64,000 nt of DNA, from the NCBI RefSeq assembly GCF_019131995.1, contig NZ_JAHONA010000011.1, forward strand, positions 8,961 to 72,960, in the 5' to 3' direction. A program made the translations under genes and the position numbers. The DNA comes from Collinsella aerofaciens (GTDB lineage Bacteria; Actinomycetota; Coriobacteriia; Coriobacteriales; Coriobacteriaceae). Below, in pieces: positions 33,835 through 42,885 of the stretch (position 1 is its first letter; every line of letters starts with the position of its first letter). The notes under the pieces were generated by a model. The model saw only the letters and a list, made by a program, of their open reading frames with translations, ran no database searches and was not told where the DNA came from.

Positions 33835-35292
33835 ATGTCATTTGCAGTCAGTCTGTCCCTTCTCGGCTTGGTCGCTATCGCGGCCCCGATGGTGGCCTCG
33901 GTGCTCGTCGCCCTGTTCCCCCGTCCGTACGCCAAGTGGTTCAGCGTTTTGGGTGCCGCCGTCTCGACGGTCTGCACCATCGCCCTCGCCGCGAATTTCG
34001 CTGGCGCCGGCATGCCCGACACGCAGGTCCCCCTGATCTCGTTTGGGCAGACCCTCGTCATGGGATTCACCTTCGATCGCATGAGCACGCTGCTCGCGCC
34101 CGCCTTTGTGGGTATCGGCCTGCTTGTCGTGATCTATTCGATCCCCTATATGAGCGAGAATAACCGTGAGCATCCCGATGCGCCGCGTCGTCGCTTCTAC
34201 GCGTACCTCGCGACCTTCATCGGCGCCATGGCCGGCCTTGTGTACAGCTCGACCCTTTTGGGCCAGCTCGTGTTCTTTGAGATCACGGGTGCGTGCTCTT
34301 GGGGCCTCATTAGCTACTACATGACGCCTACGGCCAAGAAGGCCGGCATGAAGGCCCTGATCATCACGCATATCGGTGCGCTCGGCCTGTATCTGGGCGC
34401 CGCCATCGTGTTTGCCCACACCGGTACCTTCGCCATTACCGCGATTGCAGGCCTCGACGCCAAGCTCAAGGCCATCGTCCTTTTGCTCGTGCTGTTTGCG
34501 GCCTGGGCCAAGTCCGCACAGGTCCCCATGTACATGTGGCTGCCTTCGGCCATGGAGGCGCCGACGCCTGTTTCGGCCTACCTGCATGGCGCCTCGATGG
34601 TCAAGGTCGGCGTGTGCGTGTTCGCGCGCGCACTCGTCTCTGCCGGCGAGATTCCCGAGATCGTGGGCTGGGTCGCCATTATCGACGCCATGGTCACCAT
34701 GCTCTTTGGTTTCCTTATGTACCTGCCGCAAAAGGACATGAAGCGCCTGCTGGCCTTCTCCACGATCGCCCAGCTCTCCTATGTGTTCTTTGGTCTGGGC
34801 CTTTCGGTCTTTGGCAGCCAGCTGGCCTTTGACGGTGCCGTGTGCCACATCTTTAACCACGCTTTCGCCAAGACCCTGTTCTTCCTGATCGCCGGTTCGT
34901 TCTCCTTTACGCTCGGCACGCGTATGCTGCCCAAGCTTCGCGGCATCGTAAAGAAGTACCCGATCTCGGGCGTGGGCTTTGGTGTCGCCGCGCTCGCCAT
35001 TGCCGGCGTGCCGCCCATGAACACGTTTTTCTCGAAGTTCCAGATTATCGCCGGCGGCTTCTCTGTTGGTGCCGGCAACGTCGCGATCCTGGTGCTCGTG
35101 TGCATCATGGTCGCCGAGACCGTCGCCACCTTTGCCTGGTTCCTCAAGTGGATGGGCTATTGCCTGCCCGGCGAGCCGAGCGACGAAGTCGCTGCGGGAG
35201 CCCCGCTTCCCCGCGCGATGGCGTTCGTGTTCATCGTGCTCATCATCATGGTTATCGTCAGCGGCCCGCTTTCGGCCAGCTGGATCGGTTAG
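33835..35292 (+). CDS. hyfD: Hydrogenase-4 antiporter-like subunit HyfD
   Basis: A 485-residue NuoL/M/MrpD-like protein with about 14 membrane segments. The core block AWAKSAQVPMYMWLPSAMEA and PTPVSAYLHGASMVK contain the Lys of the proton channel, and CHIFNHAFAKTLFF matches the later conserved histidines. With HyfB and HyfF this gives three antiporter-type subunits, the feature that sets hydrogenase-4 apart from hydrogenase-3. The start has GGAGAAGGGAG; hyfE begins 13 bp after the stop. Confidence 0.92.
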   Translation: MSFAVSLSLLGLVAIAAPMVASVLVALFPRPYAKWFSVLGAAVSTVCTIALAANFAGAGMPDTQVPLISFGQTLVMGFTFDRMSTLLAPAFVGIGLLVVIYSIPYMSENNREHPDAPRRRFYAYLATFIGAMAGLVYSSTLLGQLVFFEITGACSWGLISYYMTPTAKKAGMKALIITHIGALGLYLGAAIVFAHTGTFAITAIAGLDAKLKAIVLLLVLFAAWAKSAQVPMYMWLPSAMEAPTPVSAYLHGASMVKVGVCVFARALVSAGEIPEIVGWVAIIDAMVTMLFGFLMYLPQKDMKRLLAFSTIAQLSYVFFGLGLSVFGSQLAFDGAVCHIFNHAFAKTLFFLIAGSFSFTLGTRMLPKLRGIVKKYPISGVGFGVAALAIAGVPPMNTFFSKFQIIAGGFSVGAGNVAILVLVCIMVAETVATFAWFLKWMGYCLPGEPSDEVAAGAPLPRAMAFVFIVLIIMVIVSGPLSASWIG

Positions 35293-35305
35293 GAGGTAGA
35301 ACGAC

Positions 35306-35959
35306 ATGGGTTATTCGATCGTCAACATCCTTGGCGGCCTTCTGATCGTCACGTCCACCATGGTGGTTGTCTCCAAGAACATCAAGCATTCCATCAGCTG
35401 GTATGCGGTGCAGTCGCTGGTGCTCGTGGGGCTTCTCGCCACGCTCGGTGTCACCACCGGTGCGCAGGAGCTGCTTATGTGGGCCGGATCTGCCTTTATC
35501 ACTAAGGTCGTCCTGGTCCCTTATATCCTCAACCGCGCATACAAGAAGATGGGCGAGCCGAGCGACGCATCGCTCAAGGCCGGCCTTAAGCCCGCGTGGG
35601 CCATTTGCATCATTGCCGTGGAGGTCGCGATTTGCTTTGCCGTCGTTACGCAGATCAGCCTGCCCACGGCCGAGGTCGCAACGCCTGCGCTCGCCATTAG
35701 CTTCGCTCACTTCTTTGTGGGCCTCACCTGCATCATCTCGCAGCGCAACATCATGAAGCAGATCTTTGGATACTGCCTTATGGAAAACGGCAGCCATGTA
35801 ACGCTCGCGCTTTTGGCCCCCACCGCTCCCGAGATCATCGAGATCGGTATCGCCACCGACGCCATCTTTGCCGTCATCATCATGTCCATCGTCGTGCGTC
35901 GCATTTGGGACGACTCCCACTCGCTCGATGCGCGCGACCTGTCCGAGCTGAGGGGGTAG
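35306..35959 (+). CDS. hyfE: Hydrogenase-4 membrane subunit HyfE
   Basis: A 217-residue membrane protein with about seven segments, of the HyfE family (extended NuoK/MrpC relative). EIIEIGIATDAIFAVIIMS near the C-terminus carries the membrane Glu/Asp typical of NuoK-like subunits. It is specific to hydrogenase-4-type complexes and absent from E. coli hydrogenase-3, which supports the Hyf label. AGGAGG precedes ATG 35306 and only 3 bp separate it from hyfF. Confidence 0.88.
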   Translation: MGYSIVNILGGLLIVTSTMVVVSKNIKHSISWYAVQSLVLVGLLATLGVTTGAQELLMWAGSAFITKVVLVPYILNRAYKKMGEPSDASLKAGLKPAWAICIIAVEVAICFAVVTQISLPTAEVATPALAISFAHFFVGLTCIISQRNIMKQIFGYCLMENGSHVTLALLAPTAPEIIEIGIATDAIFAVIIMSIVVRRIWDDSHSLDARDLSELRG

Positions 35960-35962
35960 TCC

Positions 35963-37522
35963 ATGGAAACGTTGATTCTCGCCCTGCTCGCGACTCCTTT
36001 GGTGTTCTCGCTGGTCATGGCGTTTTTGCCCAAGAACACGTCCTATAACGTGTTTGCCGGTCTCAACCTGGTCTCCGTCGCAGCCGTCCTGGTGCTGTCG
36101 ATTGTGACGGCCGGTGACGTCCTTATGAGCGGCGACACCGCGAGCGCTTTTGGCCTGTGGTTCCACCTCGATTCGCTGGGCGCCATCTTTGTGCTGCTCA
36201 TCGGCTTTATCGGTTTTCTTACCGGGCTGTTCTCGCTGCCCTATGTAAAGGCCGATATCGAGGAGGGCTCCATGCCCGCCGAGCGCGCCAAGCAGTATTT
36301 TGCGCTGTTTAGCCTGTTTGTGTTCACCATGCTGCTCGCGTGCCTGTCCAACAACATGATCCTCACGTGGGCCGCCGTGGAGGCAACCACGCTTTCCACC
36401 GTGTTCCTCGTGGGTATCTACAAGAACAAGACGGCCCTCGAGGCTTCTTGGAAGTATGCGATGGTCTGCACCGCCGGCGTGGCCTTTGGCCTGTTCGGTA
36501 CGCTGCTGATCTACGCCAACGCCGCCGACGTGATTCCCAACGCCCACGAGGCCGCATTCCTGTCGTGCGTGCTGCCGTATGCCGACCAGTTCGACCCTAC
36601 GCTCATGCGCCTCGCCTTTGCGTTTGTCGTGATCGGCTTTGGCACCAAGGCCGGCCTGTTCCCCATGCACACTTGGCTGCCCGATGCCCACTCCCAGGCC
36701 CCGAGCCCTGTCTCGGCCCTGCTCTCGGGCGTGCTGCTTAAGTGCGCCATGCTTGTGATCATGCGCTTCTACGGCTTTACTATCCAGGCCGTGGGCGCCG
36801 AGTATCCGCAGCTTTTGCTGCTGATCGTCGGCACGCTGTCCATTTTGGTGGCGGCACTCTCGATGTTTCGCCAGGACGACCTCAAGCGCCGCTTTGCGTA
36901 CTCGTCTGTGGAGAACGTGGGCGTTATCGCCCTGTGCCTGGGTATCGGTGGCCCGCTGGGTATCGCCGCGGCCCTGCTGCACTGCGTGTTCCACGGCTTT
37001 ACCAAGACGCTTGCCTTCTGCGTGTCCGGCAACATCCAGCACGCCTTTGGCACGCGTAGCCTGGCCAAGATCCAAGGCGTCGTCGAGGTTGCCCCCGCAA
37101 CCGCCGCGCTCGCCATCCTGGCGCTGCTCGGTCTTGGTGCCTTCCCGCCCTTTGGCATGTTTATCTCCGAGTTCCTGACTTTTGTCGCCGGTGTTACCGC
37201 CGGTCCCATGTGGCTGGTCGTCGTGGTCGCCCTCGGTCTTACCGTGGCCATCTCTGCGCTCACCCGCATCGCACTCAAGTCGGTGTTCGGCCATGCGCCC
37301 CAGGGCATGGGCAAGCATGAGGCCCCGGCGCTCATGCTGATCCCCGAAATCATCCTGGCCGTCATGATCTTGTGGTTTGGCATCGCCACCCCGCTGCCTC
37401 TCGTGCACGGTGTGGAGACCGCGACCGGCATCGTACTCGAGCAGAGCACCGAGGAGCTTCACGCGACGCCGATGTACCGCGCTGTGTTCGGTACCGAAAC
37501 CGCTCAGAGCGAGGTGGAGTAA
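35963..37522 (+). CDS. hyfF: Hydrogenase-4 antiporter-like subunit HyfF
   Basis: A 519-residue NuoN/MrpD-like membrane protein with about 14 segments. GFGTKAGLFPMHTWLPDAHS (about residues 227-246) is the proton-channel block with its Lys and His, followed by PSPVSALLSG. The VENVGVIALCLGIG segment matches the second half of the antiporter repeat. It completes the trio of ion-pumping subunits. hyfG starts 3 bp downstream. Confidence 0.92.
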   Translation: METLILALLATPLVFSLVMAFLPKNTSYNVFAGLNLVSVAAVLVLSIVTAGDVLMSGDTASAFGLWFHLDSLGAIFVLLIGFIGFLTGLFSLPYVKADIEEGSMPAERAKQYFALFSLFVFTMLLACLSNNMILTWAAVEATTLSTVFLVGIYKNKTALEASWKYAMVCTAGVAFGLFGTLLIYANAADVIPNAHEAAFLSCVLPYADQFDPTLMRLAFAFVVIGFGTKAGLFPMHTWLPDAHSQAPSPVSALLSGVLLKCAMLVIMRFYGFTIQAVGAEYPQLLLLIVGTLSILVAALSMFRQDDLKRRFAYSSVENVGVIALCLGIGGPLGIAAALLHCVFHGFTKTLAFCVSGNIQHAFGTRSLAKIQGVVEVAPATAALAILALLGLGAFPPFGMFISEFLTFVAGVTAGPMWLVVVVALGLTVAISALTRIALKSVFGHAPQGMGKHEAPALMLIPEIILAVMILWFGIATPLPLVHGVETATGIVLEQSTEELHATPMYRAVFGTETAQSEVE

Positions 37523-37525
37523 CGA

Positions 37526-39298
37526 ATGATTGAAACTGAGAACAAGGTCTACGCCCGTCGCTGCGAGAGCCATGTCGAGGCCCTGCGCCGCGCCGTTCCG
37601 GGCTGCATCGAGAAGGTCGAGTGGCAGTGTGAGGACCAGCTGACGATTACCGTTAAGCAGGACAAGCTGCCCGAGGCCGTCCACTACCTGTATTACGAGC
37701 GCTACGGCTGGATTCCCGTGATCATCGGCAACGACGAGCGCAGTCTGTGCGGCCGTTACGCCGTGTACTACGTCATCTCCATGGAGGGGGAGGACCCCGG
37801 CTGGGTGACCGTGCGCACCGAGGTCGATCCCGCCAAGATGACGTTCCCGTCCGTGACGCCGTTCGTCCCCGCCTGCGTGTGGGGCGAGCGCGAGCTGCGC
37901 GATATGTTCGGCCTGATTCCCGAGGGCCTTCCCGATCGTCGTCGCCTGGTGCTGCCCGACGATTGGCCCAGCGGCCTGTACCCGCTGCGCAAGGACTCCA
38001 TGGACTACCGCTTCCGTCCCGCTCCCGCGAGTGACATGGAAAACTACGAGTTCTTGGCCGATACCAAGGGCAAGGAGACGACGCTCGTCCCCATGGGCCC
38101 GTTGCACATTACTTCCGACGAGCCCGGCCACTTCCGCCTGTTCGTTGAGGGCGAGACGATCGTCGACGCCGACTATCGTCTGTTCTACGTGCACCGCGGT
38201 ATGGAGAAGGTCGCCGAGACGCGCCTGAACTATGACGCCGTGACGTTCCTCGCCGACCGCATCTGCGGCATCTGCGGCTGCGCCCACTCGGTGGCCTATG
38301 CCGAGGCCGTCGAGCGCGCCCAGGGCATTCATGTCCCGCCGCGCGCCCAGTACATCCGCGCCATCATGCTCGAGGTCGAGCGCCTGCACTCGCACCTGCT
38401 CAACATTGGCCTGGCATCGCACTACACGGGCTTCGACTCCGGCTTCCAGCAGTTCTTCCGCGTCCGCGAGAAGTCCATGGACCTGGCCGAGAAGCTCTCC
38501 GGTCACCGCAAGACCTACGGCCTCAACGTGATCGGCGGCGTGCGCCGCGACATTTTGGCCGAGCAGAAGCTCTCCACGCTCACGACCATCCACCAGCTGC
38601 GCTCCGAGGTTCAGGAACTCGTCGACGTCTTGCTCTCCACGCCCAACTTTATCGAGCGTACGAGTGGCATCGGCATCTTGGACCGCAAGATCGCACGCGA
38701 CTTCTCGCCGGTCGGCCCGCTCATGCGTGGCTCGGGCTATGCCCGCGACGTGCGCTTTGACCATCCCTTCGACGGCTACGCCGATCCGGACGTCCAAAAG
38801 ATGCACGCCGCTACGGCCGACACCTGCGATGCCTTCGGCCGTACCGCCGTTCGCATCCAGGAGGTCTACGATTCGATCGACATGATCGAGACCATGCTCG
38901 AGAACTGCCCGTCGGGCCCCATCCTCACCACGGATTGGGAGTACACCCCGCACAAGTACGCCATCGGTGCCACCGAGGCGCCGCGCGGCGAGGACGTGCA
39001 CTGGGCCATGCTCGGCAACAACCAGAAGTGCTACCGCTGGCGCGCCAAGGCCGCCACGTACAGCAACTGGCCGGTCCTGCGCTACATGTTCCGCGGCAAC
39101 ACCGTGGGCGACGCGGCGCTGATCGTCGGCTCGCTCGACCCGTGCTACTCCTGCACCGACCGCGTGACGGTGACCGATGTCGCCGCCAAGCGCGACCACG
39201 TGCTCGATAAGGAGCAGTTCGAGAACGTCTGGCGCGACAAGTCGCCGCTTGCGGGCGAGGGCACCATGGCCGCTCCGCTCGATGAGGAGGCGCTCTAA
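37526..39298 (+). CDS. hyfG: [NiFe] hydrogenase large subunit HyfG (HycE-like, NuoC-NuoD fusion)
   Basis: A 590-residue catalytic subunit that reduces protons to H2. The first 180 residues are the NuoC-like part; the rest is the Ni-binding part. RICGICGCAH (L1, Cys 247 and 250) and DPCYSCTDR (L2, Cys 540 and 543) give the four Ni/Fe ligands, proving a true hydrogenase and not complex I. After Arg546 a 44-residue tail remains; by analogy with HycE this is cut off by the protease HycI once Ni is in, and such a protease gene is at 41383. hyfH starts 1 bp after the stop. Confidence 0.95.
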   Translation: MIETENKVYARRCESHVEALRRAVPGCIEKVEWQCEDQLTITVKQDKLPEAVHYLYYERYGWIPVIIGNDERSLCGRYAVYYVISMEGEDPGWVTVRTEVDPAKMTFPSVTPFVPACVWGERELRDMFGLIPEGLPDRRRLVLPDDWPSGLYPLRKDSMDYRFRPAPASDMENYEFLADTKGKETTLVPMGPLHITSDEPGHFRLFVEGETIVDADYRLFYVHRGMEKVAETRLNYDAVTFLADRICGICGCAHSVAYAEAVERAQGIHVPPRAQYIRAIMLEVERLHSHLLNIGLASHYTGFDSGFQQFFRVREKSMDLAEKLSGHRKTYGLNVIGGVRRDILAEQKLSTLTTIHQLRSEVQELVDVLLSTPNFIERTSGIGILDRKIARDFSPVGPLMRGSGYARDVRFDHPFDGYADPDVQKMHAATADTCDAFGRTAVRIQEVYDSIDMIETMLENCPSGPILTTDWEYTPHKYAIGATEAPRGEDVHWAMLGNNQKCYRWRAKAATYSNWPVLRYMFRGNTVGDAALIVGSLDPCYSCTDRVTVTDVAAKRDHVLDKEQFENVWRDKSPLAGEGTMAAPLDEEAL

Positions 39299-39299
39299 T

Positions 39300-40016
39300 A
39301 TGCTGAAGCTTTGGAAGGTAAACGCCAAGGCCGGCGACGCGACGGTCAAGTACCCGTTTGCGCCGTTCCCCACCAACAAGGACATGCGCGGCAAGCCCGA
39401 GCACAATGCCGAGCTCTGCATCGCCTGCGGTGCCTGCGGTGTGGCGTGCCCGGCCGATGCCATTCGTATGGACACCGACCTTGCGGCCGATACCATCACC
39501 TGGTCGATCGACTACGGCCGCTGCATCTTTTGCGGCCGCTGCGAGGAAGCCTGCCCCATGGAGGCCATCAAGCTCACCGAGGAGTTTGAGCTGGCCGTCA
39601 TGAGCAAGGACGACCTCACCAGCAAGAGCGTCTATACGCTCGAGCACTGCTCGCGTTGCGGCAAGCCGTTTGCCCCGCACAAGGAGATCGACTACGCCAA
39701 GCGCCTGCTGCAAAAGGCCGGCGGCATGGAGGCCGAGCAGGCCGCCCGTACCGTCGGTATGTGCCAGGAGTGCAAGCGCGAGCTCGACGCCCTGCGCGCC
39801 GCCTCGGCCGTAAAGACCGGCAACGCTGCCGGCATGGCTGCCAACGAGACGCTTGCGTCCGGCGAGCCCCAGGGCCCCGGCATGGAGTATCTGGGCGGCC
39901 ACGGCGTGAACCCGGAGTATATCGACCGCGAGCTCAACCCCGATGCGCCCGAGATTCCCGCCGGTCCGGCGCCGGTCGAGGGCATCATCATGGATTTTGA
40001 AACGAAGGAGGAGTAA
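39300..40016 (+). CDS. hyfH: Hydrogenase-4 ferredoxin subunit HyfH
   Basis: A 238-residue NuoI/HycF-like subunit with two [4Fe-4S] motifs, CIACGACGVAC and CIFCGRCEEAC (about residues 40-85), that wire HyfA to the small subunit. A C-terminal part adds CSRC and CQEC pairs, perhaps a small zinc or rubredoxin-like site, and a Pro/Glu-rich end. GAGGAGG lies before ATG 39300 inside the end of hyfG; the longer upstream frame in the same phase is spurious. hyfI follows after 2 bp. Confidence 0.92.
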   Translation: MLKLWKVNAKAGDATVKYPFAPFPTNKDMRGKPEHNAELCIACGACGVACPADAIRMDTDLAADTITWSIDYGRCIFCGRCEEACPMEAIKLTEEFELAVMSKDDLTSKSVYTLEHCSRCGKPFAPHKEIDYAKRLLQKAGGMEAEQAARTVGMCQECKRELDALRAASAVKTGNAAGMAANETLASGEPQGPGMEYLGGHGVNPEYIDRELNPDAPEIPAGPAPVEGIIMDFETKEE

Positions 40017-40018
40017 CC

Positions 40019-40801
40019 ATGGCCGAACCCACGCTTTTGCCCGAGCGGCTTCAGTACCGCCCGACCAAGATCGAGCTCGACGAGAGCATCGAGAAGGCCA
40101 AGGCGACCCTTCTTAAGAAGATCAAGCGCTCGGTGTATGTCTACCGTGTTGACTGCGGCGGCTGCAACGGCTGCGAGATCGAGATCTTCGGTTCCATCAC
40201 GCCCGTCTTCGACGTCGAGCGCTTTGGCATCAAGGTCGTGCCCTCGCCTCGTCACGCCGACGTGCTGCTGTACACCGGTGCCGTGACGCGTGCCATGCGC
40301 ATGCCGGCCCTGCGCGCCTTTGAGGCCGCACCCGATCCCAAGATCGTGGTGTCCTATGGCGCGTGCGGCTGCACCGGCGGCATCTTCTACGACAACTACT
40401 GCGTCTGGGGAGGCACGGACAAGATTCTGCCGGTCGATGTCTACATCCCCGGCTGCCCGCCCAGCCCCGCGCAGACCGTCTACGGCTTTGCCATGGCACT
40501 TGGCCTGCTGGACCAAAAGCTCCATGCCGAGACCACGGTGGAGGCCGCCGACGAGCAGGCCGATATCCTGCACCCCGGCGTGCCGTACAAGCTGCGTGTT
40601 GCCATCGAGCGCGAAGCTCGCGCCATGAGCGGCTACCGTTACGGCCGCGACCTGGCCAACGAGTTTATGGACACGCTCGAGGGCGCGCCCAAGGGCGATA
40701 TCCGCGGTGCCATGGCGCTGCTCATCGACAAGCAGGACGATCCGCGCCGCGTCGAGGTGTACTCGGCGCTGCAGGATCTGGTGCTGGCCGGAGGTCGCTA
40801 G
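40019..40801 (+). CDS. hyfI: [NiFe] hydrogenase small subunit HyfI (NuoB-like)
   Basis: A 260-residue small subunit with the proximal [4Fe-4S] cluster ligands in DCGGCNGCEIE (about residues 44-54), YGACGCTGG and IPGCPPSPAQ. It passes electrons to HyfG. The N-terminal 40 residues and the long C-terminal tail of about 90 residues are as in HycG/HyfI. ATG 40019 follows GAAGGAGGAG; the next gene's ATG follows the stop directly. Confidence 0.94.
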   Translation: MAEPTLLPERLQYRPTKIELDESIEKAKATLLKKIKRSVYVYRVDCGGCNGCEIEIFGSITPVFDVERFGIKVVPSPRHADVLLYTGAVTRAMRMPALRAFEAAPDPKIVVSYGACGCTGGIFYDNYCVWGGTDKILPVDVYIPGCPPSPAQTVYGFAMALGLLDQKLHAETTVEAADEQADILHPGVPYKLRVAIEREARAMSGYRYGRDLANEFMDTLEGAPKGDIRGAMALLIDKQDDPRRVEVYSALQDLVLAGGR

Positions 40802-41383
40802 ATGGAGCTCACGGACCGCTCTGGTTACTTTGCGGGCCCCGGCATGCTCGGCGGCTCCTTTGGCGATGCCTCGCGCGCAAGCGACGAGGCTGCCGAGGGC
40901 GTCGCCGACCCCTGCCTGGGCCATGCGCCCGACCAGGTGGTCTTCTATGAGCTGACGCGTAAGTTTGTGGAGACCGAGGAAGACGTTCCCCAGGAGGCCT
41001 GCGACGTGCTGTACTACACGCTCGCCGTGGGCCACCACACCGGCGTGCTCGACTGCTTTGAGCCGCGCCTGTCGGTGCCGGTGGATGTGTTCTATTCGCT
41101 CGTCGATGCGTTGCCGGAGGGGGAGGCCAAGACCAAGTTCGAGGCCATCCGCTCCTTTGGCGAGTGCCAGCTCGACAAGGCGGCGGTGCCGTCGCTGCTC
41201 GAGGCCTGCGATATGCTGCTCGACGAGCGCGGTTTTCGCGGTTCGGCCAAGGCCGGCATCTCGGTGTTCGACGACGACTTTGGCCTGCATGCCCAGCAGG
41301 TCGCGTTCTTAATGAAGTTTCGCGATCTGGTTGAGCGCGTGCGCGATGTTTCGGGTGTGTATCTGACGGGAAGGTTGCAGTAA
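40802..41383 (+). CDS. hyfJ: HycH/HyfJ-type formate hydrogenlyase assembly protein
   Basis: A 193-residue protein that matches HycH through its central part: VFYELTRKFV, CDVLYYTLAVGHHTGVLDC and the ECQLDKAAVPSLLEACDML stretch. HycH-type proteins help assemble the large subunit but are not in the final complex. The first 45 residues (rich in Gly, Ala and Asp) are an N-terminal extension I do not see in E. coli HycH as remembered. The stop overlaps hycI by 1 base. Confidence 0.85.
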   Translation: MELTDRSGYFAGPGMLGGSFGDASRASDEAAEGVADPCLGHAPDQVVFYELTRKFVETEEDVPQEACDVLYYTLAVGHHTGVLDCFEPRLSVPVDVFYSLVDALPEGEAKTKFEAIRSFGECQLDKAAVPSLLEACDMLLDERGFRGSAKAGISVFDDDFGLHAQQVAFLMKFRDLVERVRDVSGVYLTGRLQ

Positions 41384-41904
41384 TGGGTCGCGTTGTGGAT
41401 GGTCGTGTGAACGGCGCTCCGTTTGCGGGTATCGTGCTCACGGCGGGAAGCGTGCTGCGCGCCGACGATGCCGCCGGCCCCGTGCTCTCCAAAAAGATGG
41501 AGGACGCGCCCATCGCCGGTTGGTACACCATCGATGGCGGTCAGACGCCCGAGGATGACATCATCGAGGTCAAGCGCGAGCGTCCGCCTCGCCTGGTCTT
41601 GGTCGATGCCGCTGACATGGCGCTGCCCGTCGGGTCCATCCGCTTGCTCGACAAGCGCGATGTGGCCCGCAAGTCGATGTTCACCACGCATTCGCTTCCT
41701 TTGTCGATTCTGATCGAGGAAATCGAACAATCGTGTGATGATATCGTCTTCGTTGGGATTCAGCCGGGCGATACGGAGTTCTATAACCCCATGTCCCCGG
41801 AGGTCTTTGAGGCCGTCGACGCCGTGTACGACGCCGTGGCCGCCAACGACTTTTCCCACTTTGTCCGCTTGGGGCAGAGCAATAGGAGCGCTTGTCCCTG
41901 CTGA
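41383..41904 (+). CDS. hycI: Hydrogenase maturation endopeptidase HycI
   Basis: A 173-residue protease that trims the C-terminus of HyfG after Ni insertion. It keeps the three metal-site residues: Asp in ADDAAGP, Asp in VDAADM and His in TTHSLP, and later GIQPGDTEFYNPMS as in HycI. The N-terminus has some 15 extra residues compared with E. coli. Its presence matches the uncleaved tail of HyfG. The E. coli hyf operon lacks its own protease, so this arrangement blends hyf and hyc features. The formate channel gene begins 20 bp later. Confidence 0.9.
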   Translation: MGRVVDGRVNGAPFAGIVLTAGSVLRADDAAGPVLSKKMEDAPIAGWYTIDGGQTPEDDIIEVKRERPPRLVLVDAADMALPVGSIRLLDKRDVARKSMFTTHSLPLSILIEEIEQSCDDIVFVGIQPGDTEFYNPMSPEVFEAVDAVYDAVAANDFSHFVRLGQSNRSACPC

Positions 41905-41924
41905 TTAGGAAAGAAGTGATTGAC

Positions 41925-42764
41925 ATGGCAGATTCCAAGGTGGAGTACCCCACTCCCGATTGCCTGGCGCCCGCCGCGATCGAGGCCAAGACCGAGGCCG
42001 CCGGCGTGACCAAGGCTAACCTGCCGGTCGCTAAGGCCTTTCTGTTGGCAATGTTCGCCGGTGCGTTTATCGCCTTCGGCGGTCTGTTTTTTACGGTGTT
42101 TTTGAGCGACAGCACGCTGGGCTGGGGTGCCCAGCGCGTCGTGGGCGGCCTGTGTTTTTGCCTGGGCCTGGTGCTGGTGCTGGTGTGCGGCGCCGAGCTG
42201 TTTACCGGCAATTCGCTTATGGTCTGCGCGCTCAAGAGCAAAAAGATCACCCTGGCTCAGATGCTCAAGGCATGGGTCGTCGTATGGGTCGGTAACTTTG
42301 TCGGTGCCTTGTTCATCGTCTTTTTGGTGTACATGGCCGGCATTTACAAGCTCAACGGCGAGGCGGTCGCCAATTCCATGGTAAGCGTCGCCGCCGGCAA
42401 GGTGACGATCGACTGGGTGACGATCTTCTTCCGCGGCGTCCTGTGCAACATCTTTGTGTGCCTGGCCGTGTGGATCGGTACCGCCGGCAAGACCGTGGTC
42501 GATAAGGTTGTGGGCATTCTGCTGCCCATCGCCGCCTTTGTGGCCTGCGGTTTTGAGCACTGCGTCGCCAACATGTACTTTTTGCCCATGGGTGCCGTGA
42601 TGCACGCGTGCGGCTATGGTATCGACGTCGCCGGCGCCGATGCACTCAACGTTGCGGGCATTGCGTTTAACCTGTCCGCCGCCACGCTGGGCAACATCGT
42701 GGGCGGCGCGGTTCTGATCGCGCTCGGCTACTGGTTTGTCTACGCCAAGAAGTCCGAGGCGTAA
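41925..42764 (+). CDS. focB: Formate channel, FocA/FNT family
   Basis: A 279-residue FNT-family channel with six membrane segments. Central elements are the N-terminal AGAFIAFGG, AELFTGNSL and the later CGFEHCVANMYFLPMG, where the His corresponds to the pore histidine of FocA. It should import or export formate according to pH, feeding FdhF. ATG 41925 with AGGAAAGAAG upstream is preferred to the in-frame codon at 41892. It ends the formate operon; a terminator follows at 42786. FocB is chosen by its position after hyfJ, as in E. coli; by sequence FocA cannot be excluded. Confidence 0.88.
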   Translation: MADSKVEYPTPDCLAPAAIEAKTEAAGVTKANLPVAKAFLLAMFAGAFIAFGGLFFTVFLSDSTLGWGAQRVVGGLCFCLGLVLVLVCGAELFTGNSLMVCALKSKKITLAQMLKAWVVVWVGNFVGALFIVFLVYMAGIYKLNGEAVANSMVSVAAGKVTIDWVTIFFRGVLCNIFVCLAVWIGTAGKTVVDKVVGILLPIAAFVACGFEHCVANMYFLPMGAVMHACGYGIDVAGADALNVAGIAFNLSAATLGNIVGGAVLIALGYWFVYAKKSEA

Positions 42765-42785
42765 AGTACCGCCTGTTTGACGTTG

Positions 42786-42821
42786 GCCTCCCGCGGGGCG
42801 TTGCCGTGCGGGAGGCTTTTT
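42786..42821 (+). terminator. Terminator after the formate hydrogenlyase operon
   Basis: Perfect 9-bp stem GCCTCCCGC/GCGGGAGGC (42786-42794, 42808-42816) followed by TTTTT. Confidence 0.88.
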
Positions 42822-42885
42822 GGGTCTGGGGCTCGTTGCCGGGCTTTTGGCCTGTTGTGTTTGGCTGATGAAAGGGGTAATCGAG

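Noticed and set aside
35258..39499. A 1413-codon open frame on the minus strand
   Set aside because: It lies opposite hyfD-hyfG, whose products match known subunits with intact Ni and Fe-S ligands. The antisense translation is rich in Gly, Arg and His with no domain, typical of a shadow in high-GC coding DNA. The same holds for the long minus frames at 30811-33501, 28422-30164 and 52900-55533.
30252..40801. Respiratory complex I (Nuo)
   Set aside because: The large subunit has both CxxC pairs that bind Ni-Fe (RICGICGCAH, DPCYSCTDR), and HyfE, HycH-like and HycI-like genes are present. NuoE, NuoF and NuoG are missing.
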